Shown here one piece after another: positions 39,896 through 49,878 of a DNA stretch of 64,000 nucleotides. A program made the translations under genes and the position numbers. Source of the DNA: Vibrio europaeus (lineage in GTDB: Bacteria > Pseudomonadota > Gammaproteobacteria > Enterobacterales > Vibrionaceae); contig NZ_LUAX01000001.1 in the NCBI RefSeq assembly GCF_001695575.1, forward strand, positions 496,001 through 560,000, written 5' to 3'. How positions within the stretch are numbered: the stretch's first letter is position 1; every line of letters begins with the position of its first letter. The notes beneath the pieces are model-generated. The model was not told where the DNA came from. It did not search any database and saw only the letters and a program-made list of their open reading frames with translations.

Positions 39896-39920
39896 ACCCT
39901 CCGGAGTTGGAGGGTTTTTT
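39896..39920 (+). terminator. Porin terminator 2
   Basis: accctcc / ggagggt stem with a 6-base loop and six T. A second, tandem terminator about 40 bp after the first. Confidence 0.8.
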
Positions 39921-40070
39921 CGTTTTTCACTTAATGAGAAAAATTGGGCTGTCTTACCTTCAAGGATGATAGAAACGTGATCGCCGTTACGTAATGCGTT
40001 GATGACCAAATAGACAACGAATTGTACCAATGCTCTAATTGAGAAAAATAACGACAAAGCAGAGCGTGAT

Positions 40071-41810
40071 ATGTCGCAACTCCTGCGTTTAGCCCACGAG
40101 CGTATCCTTACTATTCCCAACAGCGATCTTAGTGCTGAAGTTGTCGGTAATCAGGTTAGCTTTACTTATCGGGGTTTATCCAATGACCCTGTCGATGATC
40201 AGTTTCTACTTTTTCAGACAGATTTTGATTTTGAACGTCGCGCCACCTTGTTGGGTGACGGTTTTCAAATGCTGGCTCAAACCACAGGTACTTACGAAGA
40301 TCCAGTTGATATTGGTCGCTGCCCAGACAACAGCTCTAGCTATCGACTCTACGCTTCTAAAGCTCCTAAACGTTACTACAATTACCTAGTGGTAGAAGAC
40401 TCGTTAGGCTATGCGTTGTTTGGCTTTACCTCTTGTCATCGTTTTGCCGGGTATTTCACTGTGAGTGATGAGGATGGCCGAGTTAAGATTAATGCTTACA
40501 TAGATGGGGAACAAACTGCCCCGCAAGATTGGTCAACTAACCGTTTAGAATCCGTTGTGGTTTTAAGGGGAGAGTCTTTATCTGAGCTCTATCTACAATA
40601 CAGTCGTTTGATTCAAGGGCAGCATCCGGTACGGAAAGGCGTGACACAAGATTCGCCTCTAGGATGGTGCTCATGGTATGCCTACTACGCCGAAGTGACC
40701 GAGAAAAATATACACGCCAATGTTGAACAAATGCGCGAGCATCTAAAGCCGTTTGACTATGTCCTGCTTGATGATGGATACCAAGCATTCATGGGAGATT
40801 GGTTAACACCATCGGACAAATTCCCTTCTGGTATTAAATCTGTCCTTAGAGAAATCTGCTCAAATGGTAAGAAGCCAGCCATTTGGCTTGCGCCTTTCAT
40901 TGCGCAGCCCGAGTCTGAGATATTTCGCAATCATCCTGATTGGTTTGTTCGCCATGAAGATGGAAGATTGCTCAAAGCTGAAGATGTCACTTATGCTGGT
41001 TGGCGCTGCACCCCATGGTACATTCTTGATACTACTAACATACAAGTCCAAGAACACCTAACGCGTGTCGTTCGTACCATGCGTGAAGAGTGGGGCGTCG
41101 AAATGTTTAAGCTTGACGCTAACTATTGGGGCACATTGAAAGGGGTTCGCAGTCAGTCAGGTGTCACAGGTGTCGAAGCCTATCGTTTAGGCATGCAAGC
41201 CATTATTGAAGGGGCGGGGGATGCATTAGTGCTTGGATGCAATGCGCCAATGTGGCCATCGCTGGGGCTGGTGGATGCCATGCGAGTGTCTGATGACGTA
41301 GAACGCTGCGCGACAAGGTTTGAACAGATAGCCAAAGAGACGTTTTACCGCAGTTGGCAGCATCGAAAACTATGGCAAATTGATCCAGACTGCGCAACGT
41401 TTGTCTCTTTAGCCAATCAGGCAACCGAGAGGAAGTATTACGAGTTCCATCGAGATGCGTTGTTGGCGAGTGGTGGCTTGTTATTATCTGGTGATCCGTT
41501 ACCGGAACTCACGCCATTCGCTAAAAAAACGTTGGCTAAACTAACCATTCGACATAGACACAATCAGGAGGCAGCAAGATTCACGGCGCTGAATCTTCAT
41601 CATGCTTTTCTTCAGCTGACTGAGCGAAATGACCTCCACTGTTTGTTCAATTATCAAAATACCGCCAGAGAAGTAACCTTAACCGCCAACTTCCCTGTCT
41701 ATTGGTACGATTACTGGACAGGCGAAAAGCTAGTTCATGAACCGACCCAAGTATTAGAGGTGGGTTTTGAATCGGGATTGTTTAGCCGAGCGATAATTAC
41801 CTCGCTATAG
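40071..41810 (+). CDS. GH36-family glycosidase (alpha-galactosidase-like)
   Basis: Cytoplasmic glycoside hydrolase of 579 residues without signal peptide. The TIM-barrel motifs of clan GH-D are present: GWCSWYAYYAEVTE, DYVLLDDGYQ, the nucleophile Asp at about 349 in FKLDANYWG, and a candidate acid/base Asp at about 408-409 in MRVSDDVE. A beta-sandwich N-terminal domain precedes the barrel. alpha-Galactosidase is the best-known activity, but the family includes other alpha-glycosidases. No sugar transporter or regulator lies beside it; ruvC follows. Confidence 0.87.
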   Translation: MSQLLRLAHERILTIPNSDLSAEVVGNQVSFTYRGLSNDPVDDQFLLFQTDFDFERRATLLGDGFQMLAQTTGTYEDPVDIGRCPDNSSSYRLYASKAPKRYYNYLVVEDSLGYALFGFTSCHRFAGYFTVSDEDGRVKINAYIDGEQTAPQDWSTNRLESVVVLRGESLSELYLQYSRLIQGQHPVRKGVTQDSPLGWCSWYAYYAEVTEKNIHANVEQMREHLKPFDYVLLDDGYQAFMGDWLTPSDKFPSGIKSVLREICSNGKKPAIWLAPFIAQPESEIFRNHPDWFVRHEDGRLLKAEDVTYAGWRCTPWYILDTTNIQVQEHLTRVVRTMREEWGVEMFKLDANYWGTLKGVRSQSGVTGVEAYRLGMQAIIEGAGDALVLGCNAPMWPSLGLVDAMRVSDDVERCATRFEQIAKETFYRSWQHRKLWQIDPDCATFVSLANQATERKYYEFHRDALLASGGLLLSGDPLPELTPFAKKTLAKLTIRHRHNQEAARFTALNLHHAFLQLTERNDLHCLFNYQNTAREVTLTANFPVYWYDYWTGEKLVHEPTQVLEVGFESGLFSRAIITSL

Positions 41811-41864
41811 CCTCTTAGCTAGATTAAGATGTCGAGCTAGATTCACGCGATAATAAAGAAAACA

Positions 41865-42386
41865 ATGTCAATCATACTTGGTATTGACCCGGGTTCTCGT
41901 ATCACAGGCTATGGTGTGATTCGTCAAACGGGTCGCCATCTGCAATATCTTGGTAGCGGCTGTATTCGTACTTCCGAAAAGGAGCTACCAGGTCGCCTTA
42001 AACAAATCTACGCGGGCGTTTCAGAGATCATCACTCAGTTTCAACCTGACGTATTTGCTATAGAGCAGGTCTTTATGGCACGAAATGCAGACTCTGCACT
42101 CAAACTTGGTCAAGCTCGCGGTAGCGCAATTGTTGCCGCGGTGAATGCTGATTTACCCGTTTACGAGTACGCAGCGCGTCTGATTAAGCAAGCCGTGGTT
42201 GGTACTGGTGCTGCGGATAAAGAGCAAGTGCAGCATATGGTTCAACATATGCTTAAACTCCCATCTAAGCCTCAAGCTGATGCGGCCGATGCCCTCGGTG
42301 TCGCAATCTGTCACGCCAACACCAACAAAACCTTGGTAGCGTTAGCAGGCAAAGCGACCAGCGCGAGACGCGGACGTTACCGTTAA
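41865..42386 (+). CDS. ruvC: Crossover junction endodeoxyribonuclease RuvC
   Basis: Resolvase that cuts Holliday junctions held by RuvAB. The 173 residues match the family length; the first catalytic Asp is Asp8 in [13 protein letters not shown], the Glu lies in [15 protein letters not shown], and the C-terminal Asp pair in [15 protein letters not shown]. In most gamma-proteobacteria ruvC is close to ruvAB; here a chemoreceptor gene lies between. Confidence 0.98.
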   Translation: MSIILGIDPGSRITGYGVIRQTGRHLQYLGSGCIRTSEKELPGRLKQIYAGVSEIITQFQPDVFAIEQVFMARNADSALKLGQARGSAIVAAVNADLPVYEYAARLIKQAVVGTGAADKEQVQHMVQHMLKLPSKPQADAADALGVAICHANTNKTLVALAGKATSARRGRYR

Positions 42387-42524
42387 CCATTCCACACTAT
42401 TTACTTCCTATTGGTGCAAAACTGAGACATATAAAACAGATCTGATTACTGGGTTTGTTATAAAAATGTTGCATTAATATAGTGGTCAGAGGTCTAACAA
42501 GATATCAATCAAGGAAGATTGAAC

Positions 42525-43976
42525 ATGAACCCTGTCAACGTGTGGCGGCAACTCTGTATGCCCGCTCAACCTCAATGGACGAAAAATCAACAACGTCAGG
42601 CGGATACCCTCTCTCTATTTACTTTCATCGCCTTTCTCGTCGGCGTATATAGCTTGCTTAAATGGTCTAAGCACGGTCATGATGGCTTAATTATGACTTC
42701 GGTACTGCTGATTGGATTCGAGCTCTTTGCTGCCGTTTGCCTAAAACTGTTAAAGAACCCGACAATTGCACTCAACCTCGGTTTTATCGGTATGTCGGTG
42801 CATGCCCTTAATATCATTTACCAAAGCGGCGGTGTTGTAGAGTCAACCCAAACTTATTGGGTTCCCTTACTCGTGGTAGCGTTCTTCTTATCTGGTACGC
42901 GAATGGTAGCCATCAGTTGGAGTGTTACGGTTATCTTGTGTTCCGCCATCATGACCTTTATGCATGTTTCTGGCCGTTCGTTTCCGGTGTTAGAGCTCTC
43001 TGAATCAGCGCAACGTGTTGAAATTTGGTCTGGAACGGTATTGCCTTTAGTGGTGATCTGTATTGCTCAGGCGTTCACCGCTAAGCAAAGAGATAAAGCG
43101 ATAGAGATCGCCGAGCGGGCTAAAAGTGACAGTGAAGCGATTGCAGAGAAAGCCACACTCGGTGAACAGAATCTATCCCATGTGCTAGAGCAAGCCAATC
43201 AAAACTCAATTCAGCTTAAAGATGTCTCTCAAACGCTGGAATCTCAGTCATTGACGCTAGACGATCAGGTCTCGAACCTGAACATCAATTGTGAATCTCA
43301 GGCAAGCGCGGCAGAGCAGATGAGCCAGCAAGTTCACCAACTTGCCGAAGGAATAGAAGGTTCAACCCGTTTTGTCGATGAGCTCAGAGAGCGCAGTGAT
43401 GCCGTTCACCAACAAGCGGAAACCAGTTCGCAGTTGCTAGAAGACTCGACCTCAGCAATTAGCCAAATTATTGGTAGCCATGAAGAGATCATGAAAGTGG
43501 CAGACTTGATCACCTCTGTTGCCGAACAAACTAACCTATTGGCGCTCAATGCTGCAATCGAAGCGGCGAGGGCAGGGGAGCAAGGTCGCGGTTTTGCCGT
43601 AGTGGCGGAGCAAGTGCGTGACCTTTCCGCTAAAAGTAGCCAGTCGGCGATAGAGATTAGAAACTTGCTCGATCGCAGCGAGCAGGAAGTGAAACATGGA
43701 CAGGATGTCGTCAATTCAAGTGCGGTAAAAATGAAGTCGATGATTGCCGAAGTTTCTGCCATCTCACAAGACGTCAACGGACTTGCCAATATCATGTCCA
43801 ATCAAATGATGGCACTGAAAGAGCTCGACCAAGCGAGCAGTGAAGTGGCGAATGGTGTGGTTGAAACGAAAACAATTTCCGAGAACGTAGCGCAAAATGG
43901 TGCGCAACTGACCTCACAGGTAGACGCAGTAAGAACCTTAACTTCGCAACTTGATCAAGTTGTCTCAAAAATCTAG
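42525..43976 (+). CDS. Methyl-accepting chemotaxis protein with multi-TM N-terminus
   Basis: Chemoreceptor of 483 residues. The N-terminal 190 residues form about six hydrophobic helices (for example LFTFIAFLVGVYSLL, YWVPLLVVAFFLSG, LPLVVICIAQAF) rather than a periplasmic sensor domain, and no HAMP is evident. The C-terminal signalling hairpin is standard: TNLLALNAAIEAARAGEQGRG followed by FAVVAEQVRDLSAKSS (given here in part). AAGGAAG before the ATG at 42525 sets the start; a TTG at 42519 shares the frame. It interrupts the ruvC-ruvAB locus. The membrane-embedded sensor suggests detection of a membrane or energy state. Confidence 0.9.
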   Translation: MNPVNVWRQLCMPAQPQWTKNQQRQADTLSLFTFIAFLVGVYSLLKWSKHGHDGLIMTSVLLIGFELFAAVCLKLLKNPTIALNLGFIGMSVHALNIIYQSGGVVESTQTYWVPLLVVAFFLSGTRMVAISWSVTVILCSAIMTFMHVSGRSFPVLELSESAQRVEIWSGTVLPLVVICIAQAFTAKQRDKAIEIAERAKSDSEAIAEKATLGEQNLSHVLEQANQNSIQLKDVSQTLESQSLTLDDQVSNLNINCESQASAAEQMSQQVHQLAEGIEGSTRFVDELRERSDAVHQQAETSSQLLEDSTSAISQIIGSHEEIMKVADLITSVAEQTNLLALNAAIEAARAGEQGRGFAVVAEQVRDLSAKSSQSAIEIRNLLDRSEQEVKHGQDVVNSSAVKMKSMIAEVSAISQDVNGLANIMSNQMMALKELDQASSEVANGVVETKTISENVAQNGAQLTSQVDAVRTLTSQLDQVVSKI

Positions 43977-44054
43977 CTCTAAATCATAAAGGACTGGATG
44001 TCTATCCAGTTCTTTATTATCCTGTCGCAAATTCATATCCAAAGAGTAACTACC

Positions 44055-44672
44055 GTGATTGGACGTCTGCGCGGCATTCTTATTGAGAAACAACCCCCTG
44101 AACTACTGATTGAAGTTAATGGCATTGGCTACGAAGTACAAATGCCGATGAGCTGCTTTTATGAGCTACCGAGTATCGGTGAAGAAGCGATCATCTATAC
44201 TCATTTTGTTGTCCGTGAAGATGCCCAGTTACTGTATGGTTTCAATACCGTTAAAGAGCGTGCGTTGTTCCGTGAGGTGATTAAGGCCAATGGCGTCGGT
44301 CCTAAGCTCGGTTTAGCGATTCTTTCGGGAATGACAGCGAGTCAGTTTGTCGCCAGTGTTGAGCGTGAAGATGTTTCGACCTTAGTTAAACTACCGGGTG
44401 TGGGTAAGAAAACAGCAGAACGCCTTGTAGTAGAAATGAAGGACAGACTAAAAGGTTGGAGCGCGGGTGACCTATTTACTCCGTTTACTGATGCTGCTCC
44501 TGCAGACTCAGCGCCGCAACCCGCTCAGTCAAATGCTGAGGAAGAAGCGATCAGTGCGCTACTTGCATTAGGCTATAAGCCGACTCAGGCATCTAAAGTG
44601 GTTTCACAAGTGAAGACGGACGAAATGAGCAGCGAACAGCTTATTCGTGAAGCGCTGAAGTCGATGGTATAG
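44055..44672 (+). CDS. ruvA: Holliday junction DNA helicase subunit RuvA
   Basis: Tetramer that binds four-way junctions and loads RuvB. The 205 residues start with a GTG codon ([15 protein letters not shown]), as in E. coli; the upstream in-frame ATG at 43998 would add residues foreign to the family. Domain order: OB fold (about 1-65), two helix-hairpin-helix motifs ([24 protein letters not shown]), an acidic linker, and domain III that contacts RuvB. ruvB follows 13 bp later. Confidence 0.97.
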   Translation: MIGRLRGILIEKQPPELLIEVNGIGYEVQMPMSCFYELPSIGEEAIIYTHFVVREDAQLLYGFNTVKERALFREVIKANGVGPKLGLAILSGMTASQFVASVEREDVSTLVKLPGVGKKTAERLVVEMKDRLKGWSAGDLFTPFTDAAPADSAPQPAQSNAEEEAISALLALGYKPTQASKVVSQVKTDEMSSEQLIREALKSMV

Positions 44673-44685
44673 AAAGGCTTGAACA

Positions 44686-45690
44686 ATGATTGAAGCGGAT
44701 CGATTAATCGCACCAGACAACACGGTGTATAAAGAAGAGGATGTTATCGATCGAGCGATACGTCCGAAGAAACTGGAAGATTACAAAGGCCAGGATCATG
44801 TTCGTGATCAAATGGAGATCTTCATCAAAGCAGCGCAGCTGCGTAATGAAGCGCTCGATCACCTATTGATATTTGGCCCTCCTGGCTTGGGTAAAACAAC
44901 ACTAGCCAATATTGTTGCCAACGAGATGGGCGTGAACATTCGTACTACCTCTGGCCCGGTACTTGAAAAGGCTGGTGACCTAGCGGCGCTACTCACTAAC
45001 CTCGAAGAGAATGACGTTCTTTTCATTGACGAGATTCACCGACTTAGCCCTATGGTTGAAGAGGTGCTTTATCCGGCGATGGAAGATTACCAACTTGATA
45101 TCATGATTGGTGAAGGCCCGGCGGCTCGTTCTATAAAAATCGATTTACCGCCATTTACTTTGATTGGTGCAACGACGCGCGCAGGCTCGTTAACTTCGCC
45201 ACTGCGCGATCGCTTTGGTATTACTCAGCGCTTGGAGTACTACAAAATCCCTGACCTGCAAAATATTGTTCAGCGCAGTGCTGACTGTTTAGGTCTATCG
45301 ATGGAGTCTGAGGGGGCGTTGGAAGTGGCAAGACGTGCCCGTGGTACACCGCGAATCGCCAACCGTCTATTGCGACGAGTTCGAGACTACGCAGAGGTGA
45401 AAGGCAACGGTCACATCTGCGCAGAAGTGGCAGACAAAGCACTTAATATGTTGGACGTTGACGCGCAAGGTTTCGATTATATGGATAGAAAGCTTCTTCT
45501 GGCGATTATGGAGAAGTTTGGTGGCGGTCCTGTCGGCTTAGACAACATGGCGGCTGCAATCGGTGAGGAAAAAGATACTATTGAAGATGTTCTTGAACCT
45601 TATCTGATTCAGCAAGGCTACCTACAACGAACACCGCGCGGAAGAATTGCCACAGACCGCGCTTATCTTCATTTCGGAATTGAAAAATAA
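44686..45690 (+). CDS. ruvB: Holliday junction DNA helicase subunit RuvB
   Basis: AAA+ motor that drives branch migration with RuvA. The 334 residues show Walker [13 protein letters not shown], Walker [13 protein letters not shown], sensor 1 LIGATTRAG and a winged-helix C-terminal domain. AAAGG precedes the ATG. Operon with ruvA; a terminator follows. Confidence 0.98.
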   Translation: MIEADRLIAPDNTVYKEEDVIDRAIRPKKLEDYKGQDHVRDQMEIFIKAAQLRNEALDHLLIFGPPGLGKTTLANIVANEMGVNIRTTSGPVLEKAGDLAALLTNLEENDVLFIDEIHRLSPMVEEVLYPAMEDYQLDIMIGEGPAARSIKIDLPPFTLIGATTRAGSLTSPLRDRFGITQRLEYYKIPDLQNIVQRSADCLGLSMESEGALEVARRARGTPRIANRLLRRVRDYAEVKGNGHICAEVADKALNMLDVDAQGFDYMDRKLLLAIMEKFGGGPVGLDNMAAAIGEEKDTIEDVLEPYLIQQGYLQRTPRGRIATDRAYLHFGIEK

Positions 45691-45699
45691 GTTTTCAGT

Positions 45700-45727
45700 A
45701 GCCAGCCCTCAGAAGCTGGCTTTTTCT
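45700..45727 (+). terminator. Intrinsic terminator of ruvAB
   Basis: agccagc / gctggct stem with an 8-base loop and a T run, 9 bp past the ruvB stop. Confidence 0.85.
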
Positions 45728-45730
45728 TTT

Positions 45731-45746
45731 GGTGATCTACATCACA
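45731..45746. promoter_or_regulatory. CRP-like site upstream of cydA
   Basis: GGTGA-N6-TCACA matches 9 of 10 core positions of the CRP consensus TGTGA-N6-TCACA. It is 400 bp upstream of cydA, so its role there is uncertain. Confidence 0.4.
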
Positions 45747-45871
45747 CTAATATAATTTACTTACTACTTAATAGGTAGCGCAATTGAGTGACTTGTTAAC
45801 TGCTTGTTTTGCATAAATACTTAACGGCCTGTCACTAATAACCCCTTCGTAACAAAACACCCTTCAAACTG

Positions 45872-45885
45872 TTGATGTAGATCAA
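45872..45885. promoter_or_regulatory. FNR box 1 upstream of cydA
   Basis: TTGATGTAGATCAA, a perfect match to the FNR consensus TTGAT-N4-ATCAA. Confidence 0.8.
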
Positions 45886-45921
45886 TGTGATGGTTTTTTG
45901 GTCAAAAATGCCGTACAAAAC

Positions 45922-45935
45922 TTGATACAAATCAA
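45922..45935. promoter_or_regulatory. FNR box 2 upstream of cydA
   Basis: TTGATACAAATCAA, a second perfect FNR consensus, exactly 50 bp from the first (about five helical turns, same face). Confidence 0.8.
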
Positions 45936-46013
45936 AGCGAACTCTGGCTATAAACCTTTTGAAACAACCTGTTTTTAGCAGTAGTATTAGCGCCAGCTAT
46001 ATTAGCTGATGCT

Positions 46014-46028
46014 TAACAATTAACTAAC
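46014..46028 (-). promoter_or_regulatory. ArcA-like box upstream of cydA
   Basis: On the minus strand GTTAGTTAATTGTTA matches 13 of 15 positions of the E. coli ArcA consensus GTTAATTAAATGTTA. Confidence 0.55.
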
Positions 46029-46148
46029 CATTACGGTACATTTTTGCAACAGGTTGGCTATCTTTTATAACACTGTTTAAGTTTGCTCAACGCTTAATAA
46101 CAATGCATTAATGTAGAAAGTGTCTTCAGCCGACACATAGGAGTAATC

Positions 46149-47735
46149 ATGATCGATGTTGTTGATCTATCGCGGTTGCAGTTTGCACTGACAGCGATGT
46201 ATCACTTCCTATTCGTACCGTTGACTCTAGGTATGGCCTTCTTACTGGCTATCATGGAATCAATGTACGTAATGACGAACAAGCAAATCTATAAGGACAT
46301 GACAAAGTTCTGGGGTAAGCTATTCGGTATTAACTTTGCACTTGGTGTGGCTACTGGCCTTACCATGGAGTTCCAGTTTGGTACTAACTGGTCTTACTAT
46401 TCGCATTACGTAGGTGATATTTTCGGCGCACCTTTAGCGATTGAAGCCCTAGTAGCCTTCTTCTTAGAATCCACCTTTGTAGGTCTTTTCTTCTTTGGCT
46501 GGGATCGTCTCTCAAAACGTCAACACCTTGTTGTTACATGGTTAGTTGCGCTAGGTTCTAACTTCTCTGCACTTTGGATCTTGGTAGCAAACGGCTGGAT
46601 GCAAAACCCAGTTGGCGCTGAATTTAACTTTGAAACCATGCGTATGGAAATGGTGAGCTTTGCTGAGGTTGTTCTAAACCCAGTTGCTCAGGTTAAATTC
46701 GTTCATACTGTAGCATCTGGCTACACGACTGGCGCAATGTTCATTCTAGGCATCAGCTCTTACTACCTATTAAAAGGTCGTGACATCGCATTCGCTCGTC
46801 GTTCATTTGCTATCGCAGCCTCTTTCGGTATGGCAGCTATCTTGTCTGTTATCGTTCTTGGTGATGAATCTGGCTACGAGCTTGGTGAAGTTCAAAAGGT
46901 GAAACTTGCTGCGATCGAAGCGGAATGGCACACAGAGCCAGCTCCTGCGGCATTTACGCTGTTTGGTATGCCTAATCAAGAGACAATGCACACAGACTAC
47001 GCGATTAAGATCCCTTACGTTATGGGTATTATCGCGACGCGTTCTCTAGATGAGCAAGTAACAGGTCTGCGTGACCTGCGTGATGACCACGTTGAACGTG
47101 TCCGTACTGGTATGTACGCGTATGAGCTTCTCGAGAAGCTACGTGCTGGTGATAAGTCAGAAGAAAACATGGCAGCGTTTGATGAAGTGAAAGGTGACTT
47201 AGGTTATGGCCTACTTCTGAAGCGTTACACTGAAAACGTTGTCGATGCGACAGAAGAGCAAATTCAAGCGGCAGCGGATGATTCTATCCCAACGGTTTGG
47301 CCTCTATTCTGGTCGTTCCGTATCATGGTTGCGTGTGGCTTTATTATGCTATTCGTATTCGGCGCTGCATTCGTTCAAACATGTCGCCAGAAAATCGAGC
47401 AAAAACCTTGGATTCTTAAAGCGGCGCTATTCAGCATTCCTCTGCCTTGGATTGCAATTGAAGCAGGTTGGTTTGTTGCCGAGTATGGTCGTCAGCCATG
47501 GGCGGTAGGTGAAATCCTTCCGACACATGTTGCTGCTTCAGCACTAACCATTGGTGAACTATGGACTTCTCTATTCGCTATCATTGCACTGTACACAGTG
47601 TTCCTGATCGCTGAAGTTTACCTAATGCTTAAATTTGCACGTAAAGGTCCTAGCAGCCTGAAAACTGGTCGCTACCACTTCGAACAAGAAGCTAACTCTG
47701 TTGAAGACAAAGTCGGCCGTTCAGTCGAAGTTTAA
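46149..47735 (+). CDS. cydA: Cytochrome bd ubiquinol oxidase subunit I
   Basis: Haem-bearing subunit of the high-affinity bd oxidase, which oxidises quinol and reduces oxygen at low oxygen tension. The 528 residues have nine TM helices; the haem ligand His19 is in [12 protein letters not shown], and the quinol-binding Q-loop occupies about residues 250-390. AGGAG precedes the ATG. First gene of cydABX-ybgE. Confidence 0.98.
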   Translation: MIDVVDLSRLQFALTAMYHFLFVPLTLGMAFLLAIMESMYVMTNKQIYKDMTKFWGKLFGINFALGVATGLTMEFQFGTNWSYYSHYVGDIFGAPLAIEALVAFFLESTFVGLFFFGWDRLSKRQHLVVTWLVALGSNFSALWILVANGWMQNPVGAEFNFETMRMEMVSFAEVVLNPVAQVKFVHTVASGYTTGAMFILGISSYYLLKGRDIAFARRSFAIAASFGMAAILSVIVLGDESGYELGEVQKVKLAAIEAEWHTEPAPAAFTLFGMPNQETMHTDYAIKIPYVMGIIATRSLDEQVTGLRDLRDDHVERVRTGMYAYELLEKLRAGDKSEENMAAFDEVKGDLGYGLLLKRYTENVVDATEEQIQAAADDSIPTVWPLFWSFRIMVACGFIMLFVFGAAFVQTCRQKIEQKPWILKAALFSIPLPWIAIEAGWFVAEYGRQPWAVGEILPTHVAASALTIGELWTSLFAIIALYTVFLIAEVYLMLKFARKGPSSLKTGRYHFEQEANSVEDKVGRSVEV

Positions 47736-47748
47736 GTGAGGGAATATT

Positions 47749-48885
47749 ATGTTTGATTACGAAATCTTACGACTTATCTGGTGGGTTCTGATTGGTGTTC
47801 TGCTAGTTGGTTTCGCTGTCACAGATGGTTTCGATATGGGTGTTGCTTCGCTTTCGCCTGTTATCGGTAAAAGCGACACTGAACGTCGTATTATGCTCAA
47901 CACTATTGCTCCTCACTGGGATGGCAACCAAGTTTGGTTAATCACAGCGGGTGGTGCATTGTTTGCAGCATGGCCGTTAGTTTACGCAACGTCGTTCTCT
48001 GGGTTCTATTTAGCAATGTACGTGACTTTAGCGGCACTTTGGTTACGTCCACTTGCACTAGATTATCGTTCAAAGATCGAAGATCCAAAATGGCGTCAAG
48101 CTTGGGATTACGCACTTTGTTTTAGTGGTACTGTGCCGCCAATCATCTTCGGTGTTGCATTTGGTAACCTGCTTCAAGGTGTGCCATTTGAATTAAACGA
48201 TCTGTTAATGTCTCAGTACAAAGGTTCATTCTTTGCGCTACTGAACCCATTTGCTCTGTTATGTGGTGTGCTTAGCTTAATGCTATTCGTACTTCAAGGT
48301 GCGACTTGGCTGCAGATGAAAACAACAGAAGCGCTGCACGTACGTGCTCGTAATGTTGCTCAAATCGCGGGTTTGATTGTGACAGTGCTGTTTGTTCTTG
48401 GTGGGTTCTGGGTCCAGTCTATCGATGGCTACGTGATTACAAGCACTATCGATACGATGGCGGCATCAAACCCTCTAAATAAAGAGGTAGCAATCCAAGC
48501 AGGTGCATGGATGCAGAACTTTGAAACTTACCCAGCAATGTGGGCAGCACCGGTTGTTGGTGTACTAATGCCGTTATTGGCTGCACTAGCGTCTCGCATT
48601 GAACGCGGTGGTTTTGCTTTCTTGTTCTCAAGCCTTGCTAACGCTGGTGTGATTCTAACGGCTGGCTTTGCGATGTTCCCATTCGTAATGCCTTCAAGCC
48701 TAGTACCTAGCCACAGCTTAACGATGTGGGACTCAACGGCAAGTGAACTGACACTTGGTCTGATGACACTTGTTGCTGCGGTAATGGTGCCTGTGATTCT
48801 TGGCTACACGACTTGGACATACTACAAAATGTTTGGTCGTCTTGATAAGAAACACATCGAAGACAACGATGTTTCAGCTTACTAA
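47749..48885 (+). CDS. cydB: Cytochrome bd ubiquinol oxidase subunit II
   Basis: Second core subunit of the bd oxidase, 378 residues with eight or more TM helices. Family motifs are GFAVTDGFDMGVA, IAPHWDGNQVWLITAGG and ALWLRPLALDYRSK. It follows cydA by 13 bp with GAGGGA before the ATG; cydX follows 12 bp later. Confidence 0.98.
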   Translation: MFDYEILRLIWWVLIGVLLVGFAVTDGFDMGVASLSPVIGKSDTERRIMLNTIAPHWDGNQVWLITAGGALFAAWPLVYATSFSGFYLAMYVTLAALWLRPLALDYRSKIEDPKWRQAWDYALCFSGTVPPIIFGVAFGNLLQGVPFELNDLLMSQYKGSFFALLNPFALLCGVLSLMLFVLQGATWLQMKTTEALHVRARNVAQIAGLIVTVLFVLGGFWVQSIDGYVITSTIDTMAASNPLNKEVAIQAGAWMQNFETYPAMWAAPVVGVLMPLLAALASRIERGGFAFLFSSLANAGVILTAGFAMFPFVMPSSLVPSHSLTMWDSTASELTLGLMTLVAAVMVPVILGYTTWTYYKMFGRLDKKHIEDNDVSAY

Positions 48886-48897
48886 GGAGTAACGATT

Positions 48898-49005
48898 ATG
48901 TGGTATTTCGCATGGATTCTGGGTGTATTACTCGCTTGTGCATTCGGCATCATCAACGCTCTTTGGTTAGAGCACTCTGAAATGATGGACAAAGACAGTG
49001 AGTAA
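48898..49005 (+). CDS. cydX: Cytochrome bd small subunit CydX
   Basis: Single-helix subunit of 35 residues that stabilises the bd oxidase. MWYFAWILGVLLACAFGI is the membrane helix, and NALWLEH is the family ending motif. AAGGAG precedes the ATG. Its 3' end overlaps the start of ybgE by 8 bp. Confidence 0.96.
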   Translation: MWYFAWILGVLLACAFGIINALWLEHSEMMDKDSE

Positions 49006-49300
49006 CCTCGCTGCGCAGGTAGCTAAGCTACATGCACCTGTTGATAAGGCTCTATTCCGAGCCTTATCACTGGTTCTTGGTTTTTACCACGTAGCTATGG
49101 TTATGTGGGACCCTGAACTGTATTCTGCTTCAATTGGCGGTTTCAATGCCATTATTTCACCTCTGCTGATTTGGGCAATATGCTCTAGCATGGTGTTTGG
49201 TTTGAGTTTTAAACCTCGCAACTGGTATTGGCAGGTGCTGTTTAGTCCGTATTGCTCGTTGACGGTTCTTATCTACCTAACGGTACTTCGACTGATGTAA
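48998..49300 (+). CDS. ybgE: Cyd operon protein YbgE
   Basis: Small membrane protein of 100 residues with three hydrophobic helices, found after cydX in many gamma-proteobacteria; its role in bd oxidase biogenesis is not defined. The GTG start overlaps cydX by 8 bp, so translation is coupled. It is followed by a terminator that separates it from the Tol-Pal block. Confidence 0.9.
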   Translation: MSNLAAQVAKLHAPVDKALFRALSLVLGFYHVAMVMWDPELYSASIGGFNAIISPLLIWAICSSMVFGLSFKPRNWYWQVLFSPYCSLTVLIYLTVLRLM

Positions 49301-49324
49301 GGGCTAAACTCCGCTCATTTTGTT

Positions 49325-49366
49325 TAAAAAAAGCGCGACTCATTGAATGGGTTGCGCTTTTTTTTG
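49325..49366 (+). terminator. Intrinsic terminator of cydABX-ybgE
   Basis: Long stem aaagcgcgactcat / atgggttgcgcttt (with G-U pairs) and a run of T, about 25 bp past ybgE. Confidence 0.88.
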
Positions 49367-49473
49367 TTTCAAGCTTTGAATTCAATTATTAAGTCTTGCA
49401 TAGATAGTAACGAGTTGCGTTATAGTAACTGTCTAGAAAACAAGTTTTGGACGCTAAAGTGCAAGATCAGGCA

Positions 49474-49878
49474 ATGACATTTGAGTGGCCGGTGACGGTT
49501 TATTATGAAGATACCGACGCTGGTGGCGTGGTGTATCATTCTAACTACCTCAAGTTCTTTGAACGGGCGAGAACCGAACTACTTCGCACAATTGGTGTAT
49601 CTCAACAGGTCCTTTTGGAACAAAACATCGGTTTCGTAGTCCGACACATGGATATCGATTTTTTACAGGGTGCTCGTCTTGACGATCACCTTACCGTTAG
49701 GACGCAAATTGCTGACCTTAAAAAAGCTTCATTTACTTTCTGTCAGGAGATCGTTAATCCTGAGGGTAAGTCATTGTGTAAGGCAATGGTTAAGGTAGCA
49801 TGTATCGACAATATAAAAATGAGGCCAAAAGCAATGCCTCAATCAATAGTTATGGAGTTAACGAATAGTGACCGCTGA
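49474..49878 (+). CDS. ybgC: Tol-Pal system-associated acyl-CoA thioesterase YbgC
   Basis: Hot-dog-fold thioesterase acting on short or medium acyl-CoA; linked to phospholipid metabolism near the Tol-Pal complex. Starting at 49474 gives 134 residues, the E. coli length, with the active-site motif [19 protein letters not shown]. In-frame TTG (49447) and GTG (49459) starts would add up to 9 residues; no start has a strong ribosome site. Its end overlaps tolQ by 11 bp. Confidence 0.93.
   Translation: MTFEWPVTVYYEDTDAGGVVYHSNYLKFFERARTELLRTIGVSQQVLLEQNIGFVVRHMDIDFLQGARLDDHLTVRTQIADLKKASFTFCQEIVNPEGKSLCKAMVKVACIDNIKMRPKAMPQSIVMELTNSDR

Larger units (their letters stand above)
45691..46148. other. 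Regulatory region upstream of cydABX (458 bp)
   Basis: No gene seen. It contains, in order, the ruvB terminator, a CRP-like site, two perfect FNR boxes and an ArcA-like box, consistent with oxygen control of cytochrome bd oxidase. Promoter hexamers could not be fixed with confidence. Confidence 0.8.

Noticed and set aside
39827..40120. Minus-strand open frame of 97 codons after the porin gene
   Set aside because: It covers two porin terminators and the start region of the GH36 gene; no ribosome site or family likeness.
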